This document shows positions 1 to 9,051 of a stretch of DNA of 64,000 bases, piece after piece. A program made the position numbers and the translations under genes. Under the pieces are notes generated by a model, which worked only from the letters and a program-made list of their open reading frames with translations, was not told where the DNA came from and ran no database searches. Position 1 is the stretch's first letter. Every line of letters starts with the position of its first letter. Source of the stretch: Sphingomonas panni (GTDB lineage Bacteria; Pseudomonadota; Alphaproteobacteria; Sphingomonadales; Sphingomonadaceae); NCBI RefSeq assembly GCF_022664435.1, contig NZ_JAKREU010000005.1, positions 186,001 to 250,000 of the forward strand, read 5' to 3'.

Positions 1-2782
1 GGGTCACCTGCAGTGCAGCCACCCTCTCGACCTGCGCCCGCATACCGTCCAGCGCCTGCCTGCGCGCTGCCGCGTCGTTCGCACGCGATGGCTCGACGCT
101 GGCGACCGGTCCGGCGAGAAGCGCCGCCACCACGCCCTCGTCCGTCGAGGGCGGACCATCTGGCGGACAGTGGACGAGATGAAGCTCCTCCCCCAGGGTC
201 TCGCCCTGTTCGGACTGCCACCGCCCCAGGAACGCCGCCACCCGACCCGCCCGTCCGGCGAGCGCGAGCGAGGCGTACCCGCCGCCGAACTCGGGCGAGC
301 CGGAGACGGCGATGAGCTCGCGGAGGAACGAGGATCCGAAGTCCAGCAGCGTCAGCGAACGGCTCGCGGCCGCCGCCGCGCGGTTCGTCGTCGCCTCGAT
401 CACGGTCCGGGCCCCGAATTCGGAGTGCCGTCCGCGCAGTCGATCGTTCAGCCGCAGCGTCAACCGCTCCCGGCGTTCGTCGACGCCGGAGACCTCGTAT
501 CCGTAGTACGGCGCCATCCGCAGCACGAACCGCATGACGTCCCCGGTACCGAACCGGCCCCGACGAGCCAGCGCGGCGGGATCGAACCCGTTCGCCCGGC
601 TGAGAATCTCGTCCTGCAGATCGCGCGCGCGTCTGGCACGGGCCACCGCCTCGGCGATCCGCTCATCGGTCCGCTGGACGACGCCGGCCGCCGCGTCCGC
701 GAGAAGGGTCGAGAGATCCAGCTGATCGAGGAGCTCGCCGAGGATCTCGGACGCGTAGCGGCCGTCGAACTCCCCGCTCACCGACGCCATCTCGCGCGAC
801 AGGGCGTCCACTCGGTTGAGCGCGGTGGACAGGATGTCGGCGTCTATGGTGTCGCGCGACAGGAAGTTCAGGACCACGACGTGCCGCTTCTGCCCGTAGC
901 GGTAGACGCGGCCGATCCGCTGGACGATCCTGGCCGGGTTCCACGGAAGATCGTAGTTCACCACGACGTGGCAGTTGCGCTGGAGGTTGAGGCCCTCCCC
1001 GCCCGCCTCGGTCGACACGAGGACCTGGACGTCGCCATCGAAGGCGTCGATCGCCGCGAGCTTGTCGGCGAGCTTCTGTCCACCGTTGATCTGCACCCCG
1101 TCGCGACCGGACAGCCGCCGGACCTCCTCGAGCAAACGGTCCTGCGTGGCCCGATATTCCGAGAACACGAGCATCTTCCGTCCGCCCTTGACGACCACCT
1201 CGTCGTAGACCCGCCGGAACTCCGCGATCTTGGCGTCCGCCGCAGCGGCAGACGCGCAGCGGGCCAGCACGCCCCGGATCATCGCCGCCTCGTCGGTGAA
1301 GAACTCGCCCGCCGGTCCACCGAGGTCGCGGTCGGCGGCATCGTCCGGCGCATCCTCGTCGTCCCAGCCCGCCAGATCGTCCGCCATGGGATCCATCGCG
1401 CCGGGCGCGAGACGATCGAGCCGCCGGCGGAGCGCACGCTCGATCGCCGCGACGCTCGACGAGGCGAGCTTGCGGTACGTCGTCATCACGAAGCCGATCG
1501 CGCGCCCGCCCGATCCCCCGAGACGCTCGCCGGCCCGGTACCCGGAACGGAGGTACGCCTGGAGGCTCCGATCCAGTTCGCGCATCTCGGGCGAAGGGTC
1601 GACCCGGACCTGCGTCACCGTATGACCCTGGAAGATGAACGCCCCCTCGGCGTCCGTCACGTCGATCTTTCGATTCCGCAGGACGACGTCGCCGACGACC
1701 TCGGGGTTCAGCTCCAGATCGTCGATGGCGTCGGCGAGATCGGGACGCACGAGCTTCAGCAGCGAACGGAACTTGCCGGTGTCCCCCTGATGCGGCGTTC
1801 CGGTGAGCAGGACCAGCGAAGGCGTGCGTGCGCGAAGCGCTCGGCCAAGGACGAAGCGGAGCGTCTGGCTGCCGTCGTCCGTGCGGCTGAGCCTGTGCCC
1901 CTCGTCGAAGATGACGAGGTCCCAGTCGCCCGCCATCATCAGCCGCCCGAAATGGGTGCTCGGATCGGTACCGTCGTCCTCGCGATCGCGGGGCTTCACC
2001 AGATCGAGCGAGGCGACGACCGCATCTTGCAGACGCCACTTCCAGTCCTGATCGATCTGGAAGTCCGATCCGTAGATCATGAACTCCCGGTCGAACTTGA
2101 CGCGCATCTCGTCCTGCCACTGTCGGGTCAGACCGGCCGGACAGACGACGAGGATGCGACGGAGCGCCCGCGAGCGCTGCAGGGCCGCGAGCAGCAGACC
2201 GACCTCGATGGTCTTTCCGAGGCCGACGTCGTCGGCGATGATCCAGTTCGTGTTGCCCGACGTAACGATGCGGTGGACCAGCTGGATCTGGTGGGGCAGA
2301 GGATCCACGTCCAGGCGGTCGAGGGCACCCGTCGCCTCGTTCCAGGACCGGAGCGCATGACCGACGACGCACAGGGCGAACCGCTCGCCCGCGTCCTCGT
2401 GCGCCGGCCTGGAGCGGACGAAGGCCAGCTCCGCATCCATCAGTCTGCGCAGCCCGAGGCTCGCCACCCATATCGAGCGGCCGTCGGACTGCCACTGCAC
2501 CAGCGCCTGATCGACCCCGGCCAGACGTCGCACGGTGCGGATGCGCCCAACGCCGAGACCACGCCGACCCACGGAGGCCGGCACGTCCTGCACCGCGAAC
2601 CCCGGCTGCATGCCGCTCTCCACCGCCGAGAGAGGTTCTCGCGACTCTCCATCGGCCCATTCGATCGTAAGCGCCACGCCCCGTTCGTCGTCGCTGACGG
2701 CGAGCACCCGCCCGATCCTCGTTTCACCACGAAGGCGGACCCACGTCCCTACCACCGGTCTCAGCATCGTCCTGGTGTTCAC
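1..2782 (-). CDS. SNF2-family DEAD/DEAH helicase, RapA/DrmD-like (3' end outside window)
   Basis: ATP-dependent nucleic-acid translocase of the SNF2 superfamily; about 927 codons are visible and the gene runs off the left edge. Visible motifs are motif I ADDVGLGKT near residue 165, a DEGH box in place of DEAH, STEAGGEGLNLQ (motif V) and QRIGRVYRYGQ (motif VI). The N-terminal 100 residues begin with a VGTWVRLRG stretch like the RapA/HepA N-terminal domain. The GTG start overlaps the TGA of the upstream gene (GTGA), so the two are translationally coupled. RapA recycles RNA polymerase, while related DrmD acts in DISARM phage defence; which role applies cannot be told from this fragment. The family call is secure and the biological role open. 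Confidence 0.88.
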   Translation of the reverse strand, partial: MNTRTMLRPVVGTWVRLRGETRIGRVLAVSDDERGVALTIEWADGESREPLSAVESGMQPGFAVQDVPASVGRRGLGVGRIRTVRRLAGVDQALVQWQSDGRSIWVASLGLRRLMDAELAFVRSRPAHEDAGERFALCVVGHALRSWNEATGALDRLDVDPLPHQIQLVHRIVTSGNTNWIIADDVGLGKTIEVGLLLAALQRSRALRRILVVCPAGLTRQWQDEMRVKFDREFMIYGSDFQIDQDWKWRLQDAVVASLDLVKPRDREDDGTDPSTHFGRLMMAGDWDLVIFDEGHRLSRTDDGSQTLRFVLGRALRARTPSLVLLTGTPHQGDTGKFRSLLKLVRPDLADAIDDLELNPEVVGDVVLRNRKIDVTDAEGAFIFQGHTVTQVRVDPSPEMRELDRSLQAYLRSGYRAGERLGGSGGRAIGFVMTTYRKLASSSVAAIERALRRRLDRLAPGAMDPMADDLAGWDDEDAPDDAADRDLGGPAGEFFTDEAAMIRGVLARCASAAAADAKIAEFRRVYDEVVVKGGRKMLVFSEYRATQDRLLEEVRRLSGRDGVQINGGQKLADKLAAIDAFDGDVQVLVSTEAGGEGLNLQRNCHVVVNYDLPWNPARIVQRIGRVYRYGQKRHVVVLNFLSRDTIDADILSTALNRVDALSREMASVSGEFDGRYASEILGELLDQLDLSTLLADAAAGVVQRTDERIAEAVARARRARDLQDEILSRANGFDPAALARRGRFGTGDVMRFVLRMAPYYGYEVSGVDERRERLTLRLNDRLRGRHSEFGARTVIEATTNRAAAAASRSLTLLDFGSSFLRELIAVSGSPEFGGGYASLALAGRAGRVAAFLGRWQSEQGETLGEELHLVHCPPDGPPSTDEGVVAALLAGPVASVEPSRANDAAARRQALDGMRAQVERVAALQVT

Positions 2783-4062
2783 TCGACCTCCCGCATACGC
2801 ATCTCCTCCGGCGTGGGCGCCCGCCGCTCCGTCCGGGCCGTACCCGCACGCGCACCCGCGGCCGGTCGGAGATGATCGTTCCTGAAGGGGAACGTAGCGA
2901 CGTTCCCGTCCACCACCGGCGCCGTATCGCGCCCGCTAGACGCACCCGTCCTGCCCAGGCCCAGCCGTTCGCACAGATCCTGGAGATGGAGCGCGCGGCG
3001 ACCGCGACCGGTCGCCGCGAGCAGGCCCAGCGAATGGATCTCCGCCTCGTCGCCACGACACATCACCTCGAGCCATTCGGCGAGGCTCCAGAAGCCCGGG
3101 CACGGCTCCCTCAATTCCTCCCAGTCGGCGACCAGATCGTCGTCGAGGATGCGCCACGCGGGTTCGTGCGTCCTCGCCTCCGCCATCGCTAGGGCGCGCC
3201 GCCATCCGAACTGGTTCCGGGCACCCTCGTGCTGTCGTGTCGGGCGCCCAGGCGCATCCCTGAACCGCCAAAGGTGGGGGCTGTCGTCCCAGTGCTCCTT
3301 GAGCTCCACCGCCAGCGCGATCGTATGCGGACACTCGAGCGTCGGAGCCAGACGGAGCCAGCTACGGAAGAATTCGGGCCAGCGTCCCTCGTTCAGCGCG
3401 GTCTCGAATACCCGCGCCGCCCGTTCACGACCCCGTCGATCGGGGATCGCGGTCGCCAGCGCGAGGATGCCCGCCTTCGTACCGACGCGCCAGACGTGCC
3501 GTCCCGCGAATACGTCGGCGACGACCGGAGCGGCGCTCGCACCCGGATCGAAGAACGGCAGATCCGGATCGACATGGTCGTGCCGGTCGGCGGCACTCTC
3601 CATCCATTCGACCGGGTCGAGGAAGTCGTCGAAGGCGGGATCGTCGCCGAACGACCATTCGCGCGCTCGATGATCGGTCGGAACATCCGCGGCCGCTACG
3701 AGGACGACGCCGTCGGACTCGCCCCAAGCGTCCGGCTTGTCGGCGACCGCGGACTCCGCCACCTCTTCAAGCCGGGGAACGTCGACGTTCGGGAACTCGG
3801 CGCCGCCATCCGATCGCGACACGTCCGCGATCGCGGCCCCGCCCTCGTGCCTACGGGTCGTGGAAGCAGGATCCGACCAGTGGTCCTGGACGTCGGCGAC
3901 CGTCTCGTTCGGTCCCAGATAGTCCTCGGAACTCCAGAGGGCACTCATCGCAGATGCGCCCGGGTTCGCAGGCGGAGGGACGACGTCAAGCCTGGCGTCG
4001 TTCCCGTCGCAAGGTCGGCGGCGTCTGCCGAATCCCCTCATCCGCTCCAATATGCCCATCAT
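2779..4062 (-). CDS. Hypothetical protein coupled to SNF2 helicase
   Basis: About 427 residues, not recognised. The N-terminal half is acidic and low in complexity; the C-terminal half (from about residue 200) is richer in Trp and Leu and looks folded, for example FFRSWLRLAP and WSLAEWLEVMCRG. No membrane segment or catalytic motif is seen. The ATG at 4060-4062 follows a G-run that could serve as ribosome binding site; a TTG at 4104 and an ATG one codon later are alternatives. The stop overlaps the helicase start by 4 nt, so it is probably a partner or accessory of that helicase. No homology to DISARM DrmMI, DrmA or DrmB was noticed. Confidence 0.7.
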   Translation of the reverse strand: MMGILERMRGFGRRRRPCDGNDARLDVVPPPANPGASAMSALWSSEDYLGPNETVADVQDHWSDPASTTRRHEGGAAIADVSRSDGGAEFPNVDVPRLEEVAESAVADKPDAWGESDGVVLVAAADVPTDHRAREWSFGDDPAFDDFLDPVEWMESAADRHDHVDPDLPFFDPGASAAPVVADVFAGRHVWRVGTKAGILALATAIPDRRGRERAARVFETALNEGRWPEFFRSWLRLAPTLECPHTIALAVELKEHWDDSPHLWRFRDAPGRPTRQHEGARNQFGWRRALAMAEARTHEPAWRILDDDLVADWEELREPCPGFWSLAEWLEVMCRGDEAEIHSLGLLAATGRGRRALHLQDLCERLGLGRTGASSGRDTAPVVDGNVATFPFRNDHLRPAAGARAGTARTERRAPTPEEMRMREVE

Positions 4063-4497
4063 CCCCCCGAGCGCGATGGTTCCGCAACGCCGAGCGGGCG
4101 TCAAGCCGCGGAATTCGCGAACGTTCCCGAGACTTCGATGTACGCCCGATCATTCGTGTTCGCAGCGACGGATGGGGCCGATCTGGCTGGGATCCGGACG
4201 CGCAGCGCTCGTGGACGGCGCTTCCGCATCGGCGAGGGAACGAGCGATCGCGCTGGGGTTCGTTCGCGACGGAGCGCTGATGGCCGGTCGGCATCGACTT
4301 AGAACGGAGGGATCCTGCATCGGTCCCGTCGCGATCACGAGACGACCTTCCATAGGTCGGCTTCACCCGCTTACCCCTTCTCGGTGGCGCATTCCCTTCG
4401 CCCAACCGATGCCAAGCCGCGATGGTGCAAGCAAAGCAAACGCGGGTGCGTGCCGGCGCCGACGTCCGGACGCGGGGAAAGGTGCGGGGTGCCGACC
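4063..4497. other. Intergenic region, no convincing gene
   Basis: This 435-nt stretch lies between two minus-strand units and must hold the promoter of the 4062 gene. A 67-codon minus frame at 4150-4353 has no recognisable features and was not called. Confidence 0.5.
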
Positions 4498-4974
4498 TCA
4501 GGATCCGCAGTTCAGGCGTCCCCGCCAGCTTCGCTTCCTTCCGGCCTGCACGAGTTCCAGCCGTGCCTCGGTCTCCACGAATTCCGCTCCACGCTCGCGC
4601 ACCTTCGACGTGTCGTGGATCACGATTCTCATGCCGGGCCCGGTCCAGTCGAGGAAGACGGACGGAAACGTCTCGAGCGCGCCCGCCGCCGGGGCGAGCC
4701 GGACGATCCGTCCGTTGGACCTGACCAGGGCTCGATCGTTCGCCATGAACACGCGCCGCCGACCGTGCTCGTCGAGCCAGACGCAACCCGTTCCGGCCGC
4801 GCCGACCCGTTCGGCCTCATCGAAGGTCACCGCCTCCAACGGGATCGGCGATGCCCTTCGTACGACCGGCGCGGCATGGGCGCCGGTCATCGACGCGACC
4901 GCGAGTCCGATCGAAACGGCGGAACCGAGTACGGGGCGGTCGGAACCACGATGGCGCGCGCTCGCGATGATCAT
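4498..4974 (-). CDS. Secreted hypothetical protein, family D, copy 1
   Basis: 158 residues with an N-terminal signal peptide (hydrophobic core about residues 17-30, cleavage near AHAAP). It ends in a conserved Leu-Asn-Cys-Gly-Ser tail. It is clearly paralogous to the product at 25428-25907: both share FDEAERxGAxGTGC-like and FSEAERAGAVGTGC segments, a RIVI(H/R)DT core and the GRKRS...LNCGS end. Two conserved cysteines suggest a disulfide in the periplasm or outside the cell. The ATG lies 2 nt after the stop of the preceding gene. It is the last gene of an exported-protein cluster. Function unknown. Confidence 0.75.
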   Translation of the reverse strand: MIIASARHRGSDRPVLGSAVSIGLAVASMTGAHAAPVVRRASPIPLEAVTFDEAERVGAAGTGCVWLDEHGRRRVFMANDRALVRSNGRIVRLAPAAGALETFPSVFLDWTGPGMRIVIHDTSKVRERGAEFVETEARLELVQAGRKRSWRGRLNCGS

Positions 4975-4976
4975 CG

Positions 4977-5654
4977 TCAGAACGCCCCGCGCTTCGCGGC
5001 CGGAGCCGCCTTCGCGGCAGCCTCCGTCACCGCCGCCCCGTCCGCCAACCTGGCCTCCCGCCCACGGCTGCCCATGATCTTGAACGACGAGGCATCCGAC
5101 CGGACGGTGATCCTGGGCTTGGGCTCCATGGTGAGATCGAAGCCGCACCGCGTCACGCACCACGACCCGTTCGCCGCGGTGCCCTCCGTCGGCCTCCCGT
5201 ACTTCCGCTCCACCTGGCGCACCAGTTCTGTCGGATCGACCCGGTCCGTCCGGATGAACAGATCGATGCGATCGACGACCGTGCCGCCGGCGGTCTGGGC
5301 CATGAACAGGCGCATGTATTCGCCGGACGGCCCCGTGCAGGCCAGTTCGTCGATCGCCGCGCCCTCCGGACCGAAGAACCGCCTCCCGCCGCGCCGCCGT
5401 TCGATCTCGCCATCGACGAGCTGCCGGAAGGATGCGGTCCGGGAGGGCCGCTCGCAGCGATACGTCCCGGCCAGGGCCGCCTGCGCGTCGGCAACCGGCA
5501 TGCCGAGCCGGACGCCCGCCACGTCCATCGACGATGGGCCCGCGCGCGCCGGAGCCGACCGCTGGGCTCCGGTGGCCCCCTGCCCCACCGCGGGACCGGT
5601 TGGAGCAATCGTCGCGACCAAGGCGACTCCTACGGCGTTCAGTGACGTCTTCAT
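4977..5654 (-). CDS. Secreted hypothetical protein, family C, copy 1
   Basis: 225 residues with a signal peptide ending near AVGQG. Its paralog at 26009-26686 is very similar over the whole mature region: MDVAGVRLGMPV, TYRCERPSRT, FFGPEGAA, CTGPSGEY, RQVERKYGRPTEG and the terminal KRGAF are shared. Three or four conserved cysteines suggest an extracytoplasmic fold. The ATG at 5652-5654 places the signal sequence correctly; the frame stays open further upstream but that part is not conserved. Function not recognised. It lies between the family B lipoprotein and the family D protein in both copies of the cluster. Confidence 0.78.
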   Translation of the reverse strand: MKTSLNAVGVALVATIAPTGPAVGQGATGAQRSAPARAGPSSMDVAGVRLGMPVADAQAALAGTYRCERPSRTASFRQLVDGEIERRRGGRRFFGPEGAAIDELACTGPSGEYMRLFMAQTAGGTVVDRIDLFIRTDRVDPTELVRQVERKYGRPTEGTAANGSWCVTRCGFDLTMEPKPRITVRSDASSFKIMGSRGREARLADGAAVTEAAAKAAPAAKRGAF

Positions 5655-5736
5655 GTCGGAATTCCTCGTTGGAGCGGCGGCCGACGCCGAGGGCGGGTCG
5701 GCTTGCCGTCGTGAAACCTTGCCTCTTGAGCGAAGG

Positions 5737-6402
5737 TCAGCGGTTGATCGGACGCCACGTGCCGCCGTCGAAGCCGAAGGCGGTGGTGCCCTCCCTGGTG
5801 CGCGCGACCTCCTCGCGTTCCGACGCCGGGAGGAACGGCGCCGGATCCGCGCCACGGTACCTGTAGGTCACGCGCGACACGGTGGATCCGGGCACGTCGA
5901 CCGGGTCGGTCCAGCGGACGACTTCGACGACCTCGCCCTTGGCCAGGCAGAACGATGGAACCTGGACCTTCTCCCTCGTCGCCTGGTGTTCGATCGTGCG
6001 GAGGTACGCGGCCCCCTTCTCCGTCGGGGCGTACGAGAGCAGCGGCTGGCGTACGAACGGAGCGCCTTCCGCCCCCTTCCACCGGGCGGGCCTCTCGGAC
6101 TCGGTGCGGGTCGCGAGACCGGCCTGCGCCAACGCGTCGAGCATCGCGACCGATCGACCGTCCGACCCGGGTCCCGCCATGCCCCGCTTCGGCGACGTGA
6201 CGACCGGGAAGGACGCGTCGCCTCCCTCTCCCTCGATCTCGTAGGGCATCACGTCGACCGCCGCGCAGTAGTGGTCGCGGATCAGCGTCTCCAGGGCTGG
6301 ACGGAACGCGTCCGCGCTCGGCTCCTTCGGATCAGTGCAGCCGACGAGCGTTCCCGACGTCGCGAGCAGTACGAGGGCGACTGCGGATCGGTGGAATGAC
6401 AT
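5737..6402 (-). CDS. Lipoprotein, family B, copy 1
   Basis: 221 residues. The signal peptide ends in a lipobox (Leu-Val-Gly-Cys about residue 22) followed by TDPKEPSA, so it is predicted to be lipid-anchored. The mature part shares long segments with 26768-27433, including VMPYEIEGEGG, FVRQPLLSYAP and EKGAAYLR. Neither copy matches a family I recognise. It sits directly downstream of the remains of an autotransporter gene here, and of an intact one in the second cluster, so it may act with that surface protein. Confidence 0.78.
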   Translation of the reverse strand: MSFHRSAVALVLLATSGTLVGCTDPKEPSADAFRPALETLIRDHYCAAVDVMPYEIEGEGGDASFPVVTSPKRGMAGPGSDGRSVAMLDALAQAGLATRTESERPARWKGAEGAPFVRQPLLSYAPTEKGAAYLRTIEHQATREKVQVPSFCLAKGEVVEVVRWTDPVDVPGSTVSRVTYRYRGADPAPFLPASEREEVARTREGTTAFGFDGGTWRPINR

Positions 6403-6422
6403 GGTGTTCTCCCCTTGCGGAT

Positions 6423-7017
6423 TCAGCGGATGACGAGGTCTGGGAAGGCGGCTTCCCGTGCGCAGCTGGCGTGGCAAGCATCGCGAAAGCGATCCGCGTC
6501 GGGCGCATGCGAGGTGCCGAGCGGCACTTTCGAGAGGGCAGTGAACGCGATCGCACGGTCGAACTCGACGACCGGTTCCCCTTCCCGGCACGCGAGATCG
6601 AACGTGCGGCGATCTTCCGAAACTTGGTTGGTCATCCGAACATGCCAAGCGGACAGGGGGTCCAGCGCACCGCAGGGACGGGAGACAGCTTCCGCGGTCG
6701 ATGGTCGCGACGGTCGTTCTCGTGCACTTCGGTCCGCGATCGTGGGCGCGGGCAGCGTCGGCGGCGCAGGCCGCGTCGACGGCCCCGGCGGTCGCGCGGG
6801 CCGCGGTGGCCACGGTGCAAGCGATGCGGGCGGGCGATGGAGAAGGCGCGGACGTGGCCGGCGGTGTCGGTCCGGGGCCATCGATCGGCGGCGCCGCGTT
6901 CCCGCCGGAGCTCACATGCCCGCCCCCGCTCGTTGTCAGCAGCTTCGCGCACGAAGCCGCCAGCGAATCCCAGAAGGTCCGCGACCGCCTGTCGCGGTCC
7001 TCGTCCGATGCACCCAC
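6423..7017 (-). pseudogene. Remnant of S8-family autotransporter (internal deletion)
   Basis: The two ends of a gene homologous to the intact autotransporter at 27453-29741 survive and the middle is gone. The start region (GTG at 7015-7017) encodes GASDE followed by a Pro/Thr-rich linker, matching the intact N-terminus. The last ~60 codons, in another frame ending at 6423, encode RRTFD ... DLVIR, matching the RRTFD ... NLAIR C-terminal beta-barrel end. The subtilase catalytic region and most of the barrel are missing, with a frame change between the halves. It has the same place and strand in its cluster as the intact gene. Not expected to give a working protein. Confidence 0.8.
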
Positions 7018-7065
7018 GCGCGACTCCCCGTTCGCGGCGATGCCGGCGTGCTGCTCACAGCCGAC

Positions 7066-7094
7066 GGCACCGCCCCTTTCGACGGGGCGGTGCC
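7066..7094 (-). promoter_or_regulatory. GC-rich hairpin in leader, copy 1
   Basis: A perfect 11-bp stem (GGCACCGCCCC / GGGGCGGTGCC) with a 7-nt loop lies between the large leader element and the GTG at 7017. A related hairpin sits in the same place before the intact autotransporter. There is no U-run after it, so it is not a classic terminator; it may hold translation control. Confidence 0.55.
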
Positions 7095-7113
7095 GGCCCG
7101 AGAGCCGGAAGTT

Positions 7114-7231
7114 GAGAACCCGCGATTAGACGAGCGCGGATGCCTTTGGGCCGAAGCCTTGGACATGCGCATCCGCCTCCCGGCCGAAACTGGTTCGGGC
7201 CGGGCGTTCGGCTGTTAATCGCGGGGTTCTC
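7114..7231 (-). ncRNA. Structured leader element, copy 1
   Basis: About 118 nt upstream of the autotransporter remnant. The outer stem pairs 7216-7231 with 7114-7128 (GAGAACCC, one bulged C, GCGATTA against TAATCGC, GGGTTCTC). Inside are a hairpin closed by CCCGGCC/GGCCGGG and one closed by GCGGATGC/GCATCCGC with loop GCATGTCCAAGG. The second copy at 29838-29957 keeps the same architecture, including the bulged C, with several compensatory base-pair changes. Conserved loops and covarying stems argue for a folded 5' leader RNA rather than coding sequence. No known riboswitch class was recognised. Confidence 0.65.
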
Positions 7232-8079
7232 ACGCCCCGGTCCGCCTGCGGACGGACAACCGGTCAATAGCTCCAAAGCGCCGGCGCGATCAATCGTCGA
7301 AACGACGGCGGCGGACGTTTCGCCGCTGCAGCCACATCGAAGGGTAGCCAGCGTTCCATGCACCATTTCGCGGTAGGGACGGCTCGAACAAACGCGGGAT
7401 GGTTCACGAGAAGGAACGCCGCGCGGCGAACGGTCGCTCAAGCCATCGATCATCGACGACGATTGGAACGCGTCGGCGTCCTCGGCGATCGATGCGAAGC
7501 GTCATTCTTGGTCGGACGACGACGTCTGCCACATCGTCTGTTCCGTTGGTCTGTTATGGATGACACGGGCGTCATCCCGGGACGACGCAGGCGACACCCT
7601 CCGACGGGAAGGTGAAGACGGGCATGAACCGCGCCGCCAATCCCCCGGGACTTCCCATCTGATCGGCGTCGCGAGCTACCGGCACGCAAGTCGGTTCTGT
7701 CCGATCGCCCGTCGACGGATGGGCAGCGACGATCCATCGCGCCGCGAAGGCATCGTCGGGGTCGCGGACCACGACCGATCTGGACGGTCAATGACTACGA
7801 AGTACGAGCCGTACAACCAATCGGCCTGCGTGCTCGCGGCTGCGGATGGCTAGACGATGGACCGCGCGAAGTTCGATCATGACGATTCCATCGGACGGGC
7901 CGGCCCCATTCGATGGACAGGGTTCGGAAAACCATCGCCTTCGGTAGCAGCTCCGGTGTCGTCCTACCGTCAAGGCGGCTAGCGACCCTTCCTTCCGGCG
8001 ATCCGCGGCGAACCCCGTTTCGAGGCCCAGTGGTCCTACGACGAGCGGATCGCTTTCCCGTGGACGAAGCGCTTCAAGC
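7232..8079. other. Long stretch without a convincing gene
   Basis: About 850 nt between the exported cluster and the LysR gene. Several frames are open in this GC-rich DNA, such as a 66-codon minus frame at 7572-7772, but none has a recognisable motif, signal peptide or supporting neighbour. The promoter of the leader element should lie just right of 7231. Confidence 0.45.
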
Positions 8080-8946
8080 TCACCTGTTCCGGACGACGGT
8101 CCCGCTCGTGACCGCCCGCTCTGCCGCGACGGTCGTCATCTCCTGCAGGAGGATCCCGGTCGGACCGCCCGTCTCCCATGCGTACACGGAGAGCGACAGC
8201 ACGTCCTCGGACGAGAAGATCGTGCTGGCGCGGACGGCATGCGCCTTCGTCGTACTGATCGGCAGCACCGACACGCCCAGACCCGCCTCGACCGCCGACA
8301 GCACGCTCCCCAGACTGTTGCCGGTGAAGGCGATGTACCATCGCCGGCGTTCCCGCTCGATCCGATCGATCATGACGTCCCGGTACAGTCCGCCCGGCGG
8401 GAAGGTGACGAGCGGAATGGGGTCCCGCCAGACCTCGCCGCGTTCCGCCTCGAACCAGGCCAGCGGTTCCGGAAAACCGGCGCGGGCGTCCCCGTCGGTC
8501 ACCGCCTCCTTGACCATGACGATGTCGAACTCGCCCTCCCGGAACCGCTTCTTCAGATCCCGGCTGAGCCCGGTCGTCACGTCCAGCCGGATCTCGCGGT
8601 GCCGCTCGGCGAACCGGGCGAAGCACGAACTCATCGCCGCCGTCACCATGTCGTCCGGGACACCGATGCGGATCGTGCGAGTCCCGGCCGAATCCGCGAG
8701 CAGTACCTGCGCCTCGTTCTCCAGCGCCAGTAGCCGTCGCGCGTAGCCGAGCAGGCGCTCGCCGGCGGGCGACGGGCCGATCGGCCGCGACGAGCGGTCG
8801 ATCAGCGGCTGTCCGACCGCCGCCTCGAGCCGCCCGAGCTGCTGGCTCACGGTGGACTGCGTCGAATGCAGCCGGTCGGCGGCCTCGGTGAAGCTCGCCG
8901 CATCTGCGATGGCGACGAATGTGCGAAGCAGTCTGAGATCTAACAT
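8080..8946 (-). CDS. LysR-family transcriptional regulator
   Basis: 288 residues, a normal LysR length. The N-terminal winged helix-turn-helix is clear (LLRTFVAIADAASFTEAADRL, then STVSQQLGRLE), followed by a substrate-binding domain from about residue 90. It is transcribed divergently from the amidohydrolase/hydroxyisourate hydrolase operon with only about 60-105 nt between, the usual arrangement for a LysR regulator controlling its neighbour and itself. The effector is unknown; a purine-derived or ureide compound is an inference from the neighbouring enzymes. ATG at 8944-8946. Confidence 0.9.
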   Translation of the reverse strand: MLDLRLLRTFVAIADAASFTEAADRLHSTQSTVSQQLGRLEAAVGQPLIDRSSRPIGPSPAGERLLGYARRLLALENEAQVLLADSAGTRTIRIGVPDDMVTAAMSSCFARFAERHREIRLDVTTGLSRDLKKRFREGEFDIVMVKEAVTDGDARAGFPEPLAWFEAERGEVWRDPIPLVTFPPGGLYRDVMIDRIERERRRWYIAFTGNSLGSVLSAVEAGLGVSVLPISTTKAHAVRASTIFSSEDVLSLSVYAWETGGPTGILLQEMTTVAAERAVTSGTVVRNR

Positions 8947-8963
8947 CGCGACATTCTATTCCC

Positions 8964-8978
8964 GAATGACAATCATTC
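8964..8978. promoter_or_regulatory. Palindromic operator candidate for the LysR regulator
   Basis: A perfect 15-nt palindrome (GAATGA-CAA-TCATTC) sits in the AT-rich spacer between the divergent LysR and amidohydrolase genes. Adjacent half-sites ATTC..GAAT (8958-8967) and CATT..AATG overlap or follow it. This fits a dyad T-N11-A type LysR box and is the best candidate binding site. Confidence 0.6.
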
Positions 8979-9051
8979 AAACATTTCATTCGCAAATGCG
9001 GAAGGGATGACCATTTTCTTCGTTCTGATGATGACGACGACGAGGTGCCCG

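Noticed and set aside
170..2875. 901-codon plus-strand frame and a 665-codon minus frame (663-2660) over the helicase
   Set aside because: Both are by-products of GC-rich codon use; the third minus frame carries all helicase motifs and a coupled start.
4384..6399. 671-codon plus-strand frame antisense to the exported cluster
   Set aside because: The minus strand encodes signal peptides, a lipobox and proteins conserved with the second cluster.
7572..7772. 66-codon minus-strand ORF
   Set aside because: Reads plausibly but has no motif, paralog or start context to separate it from chance.
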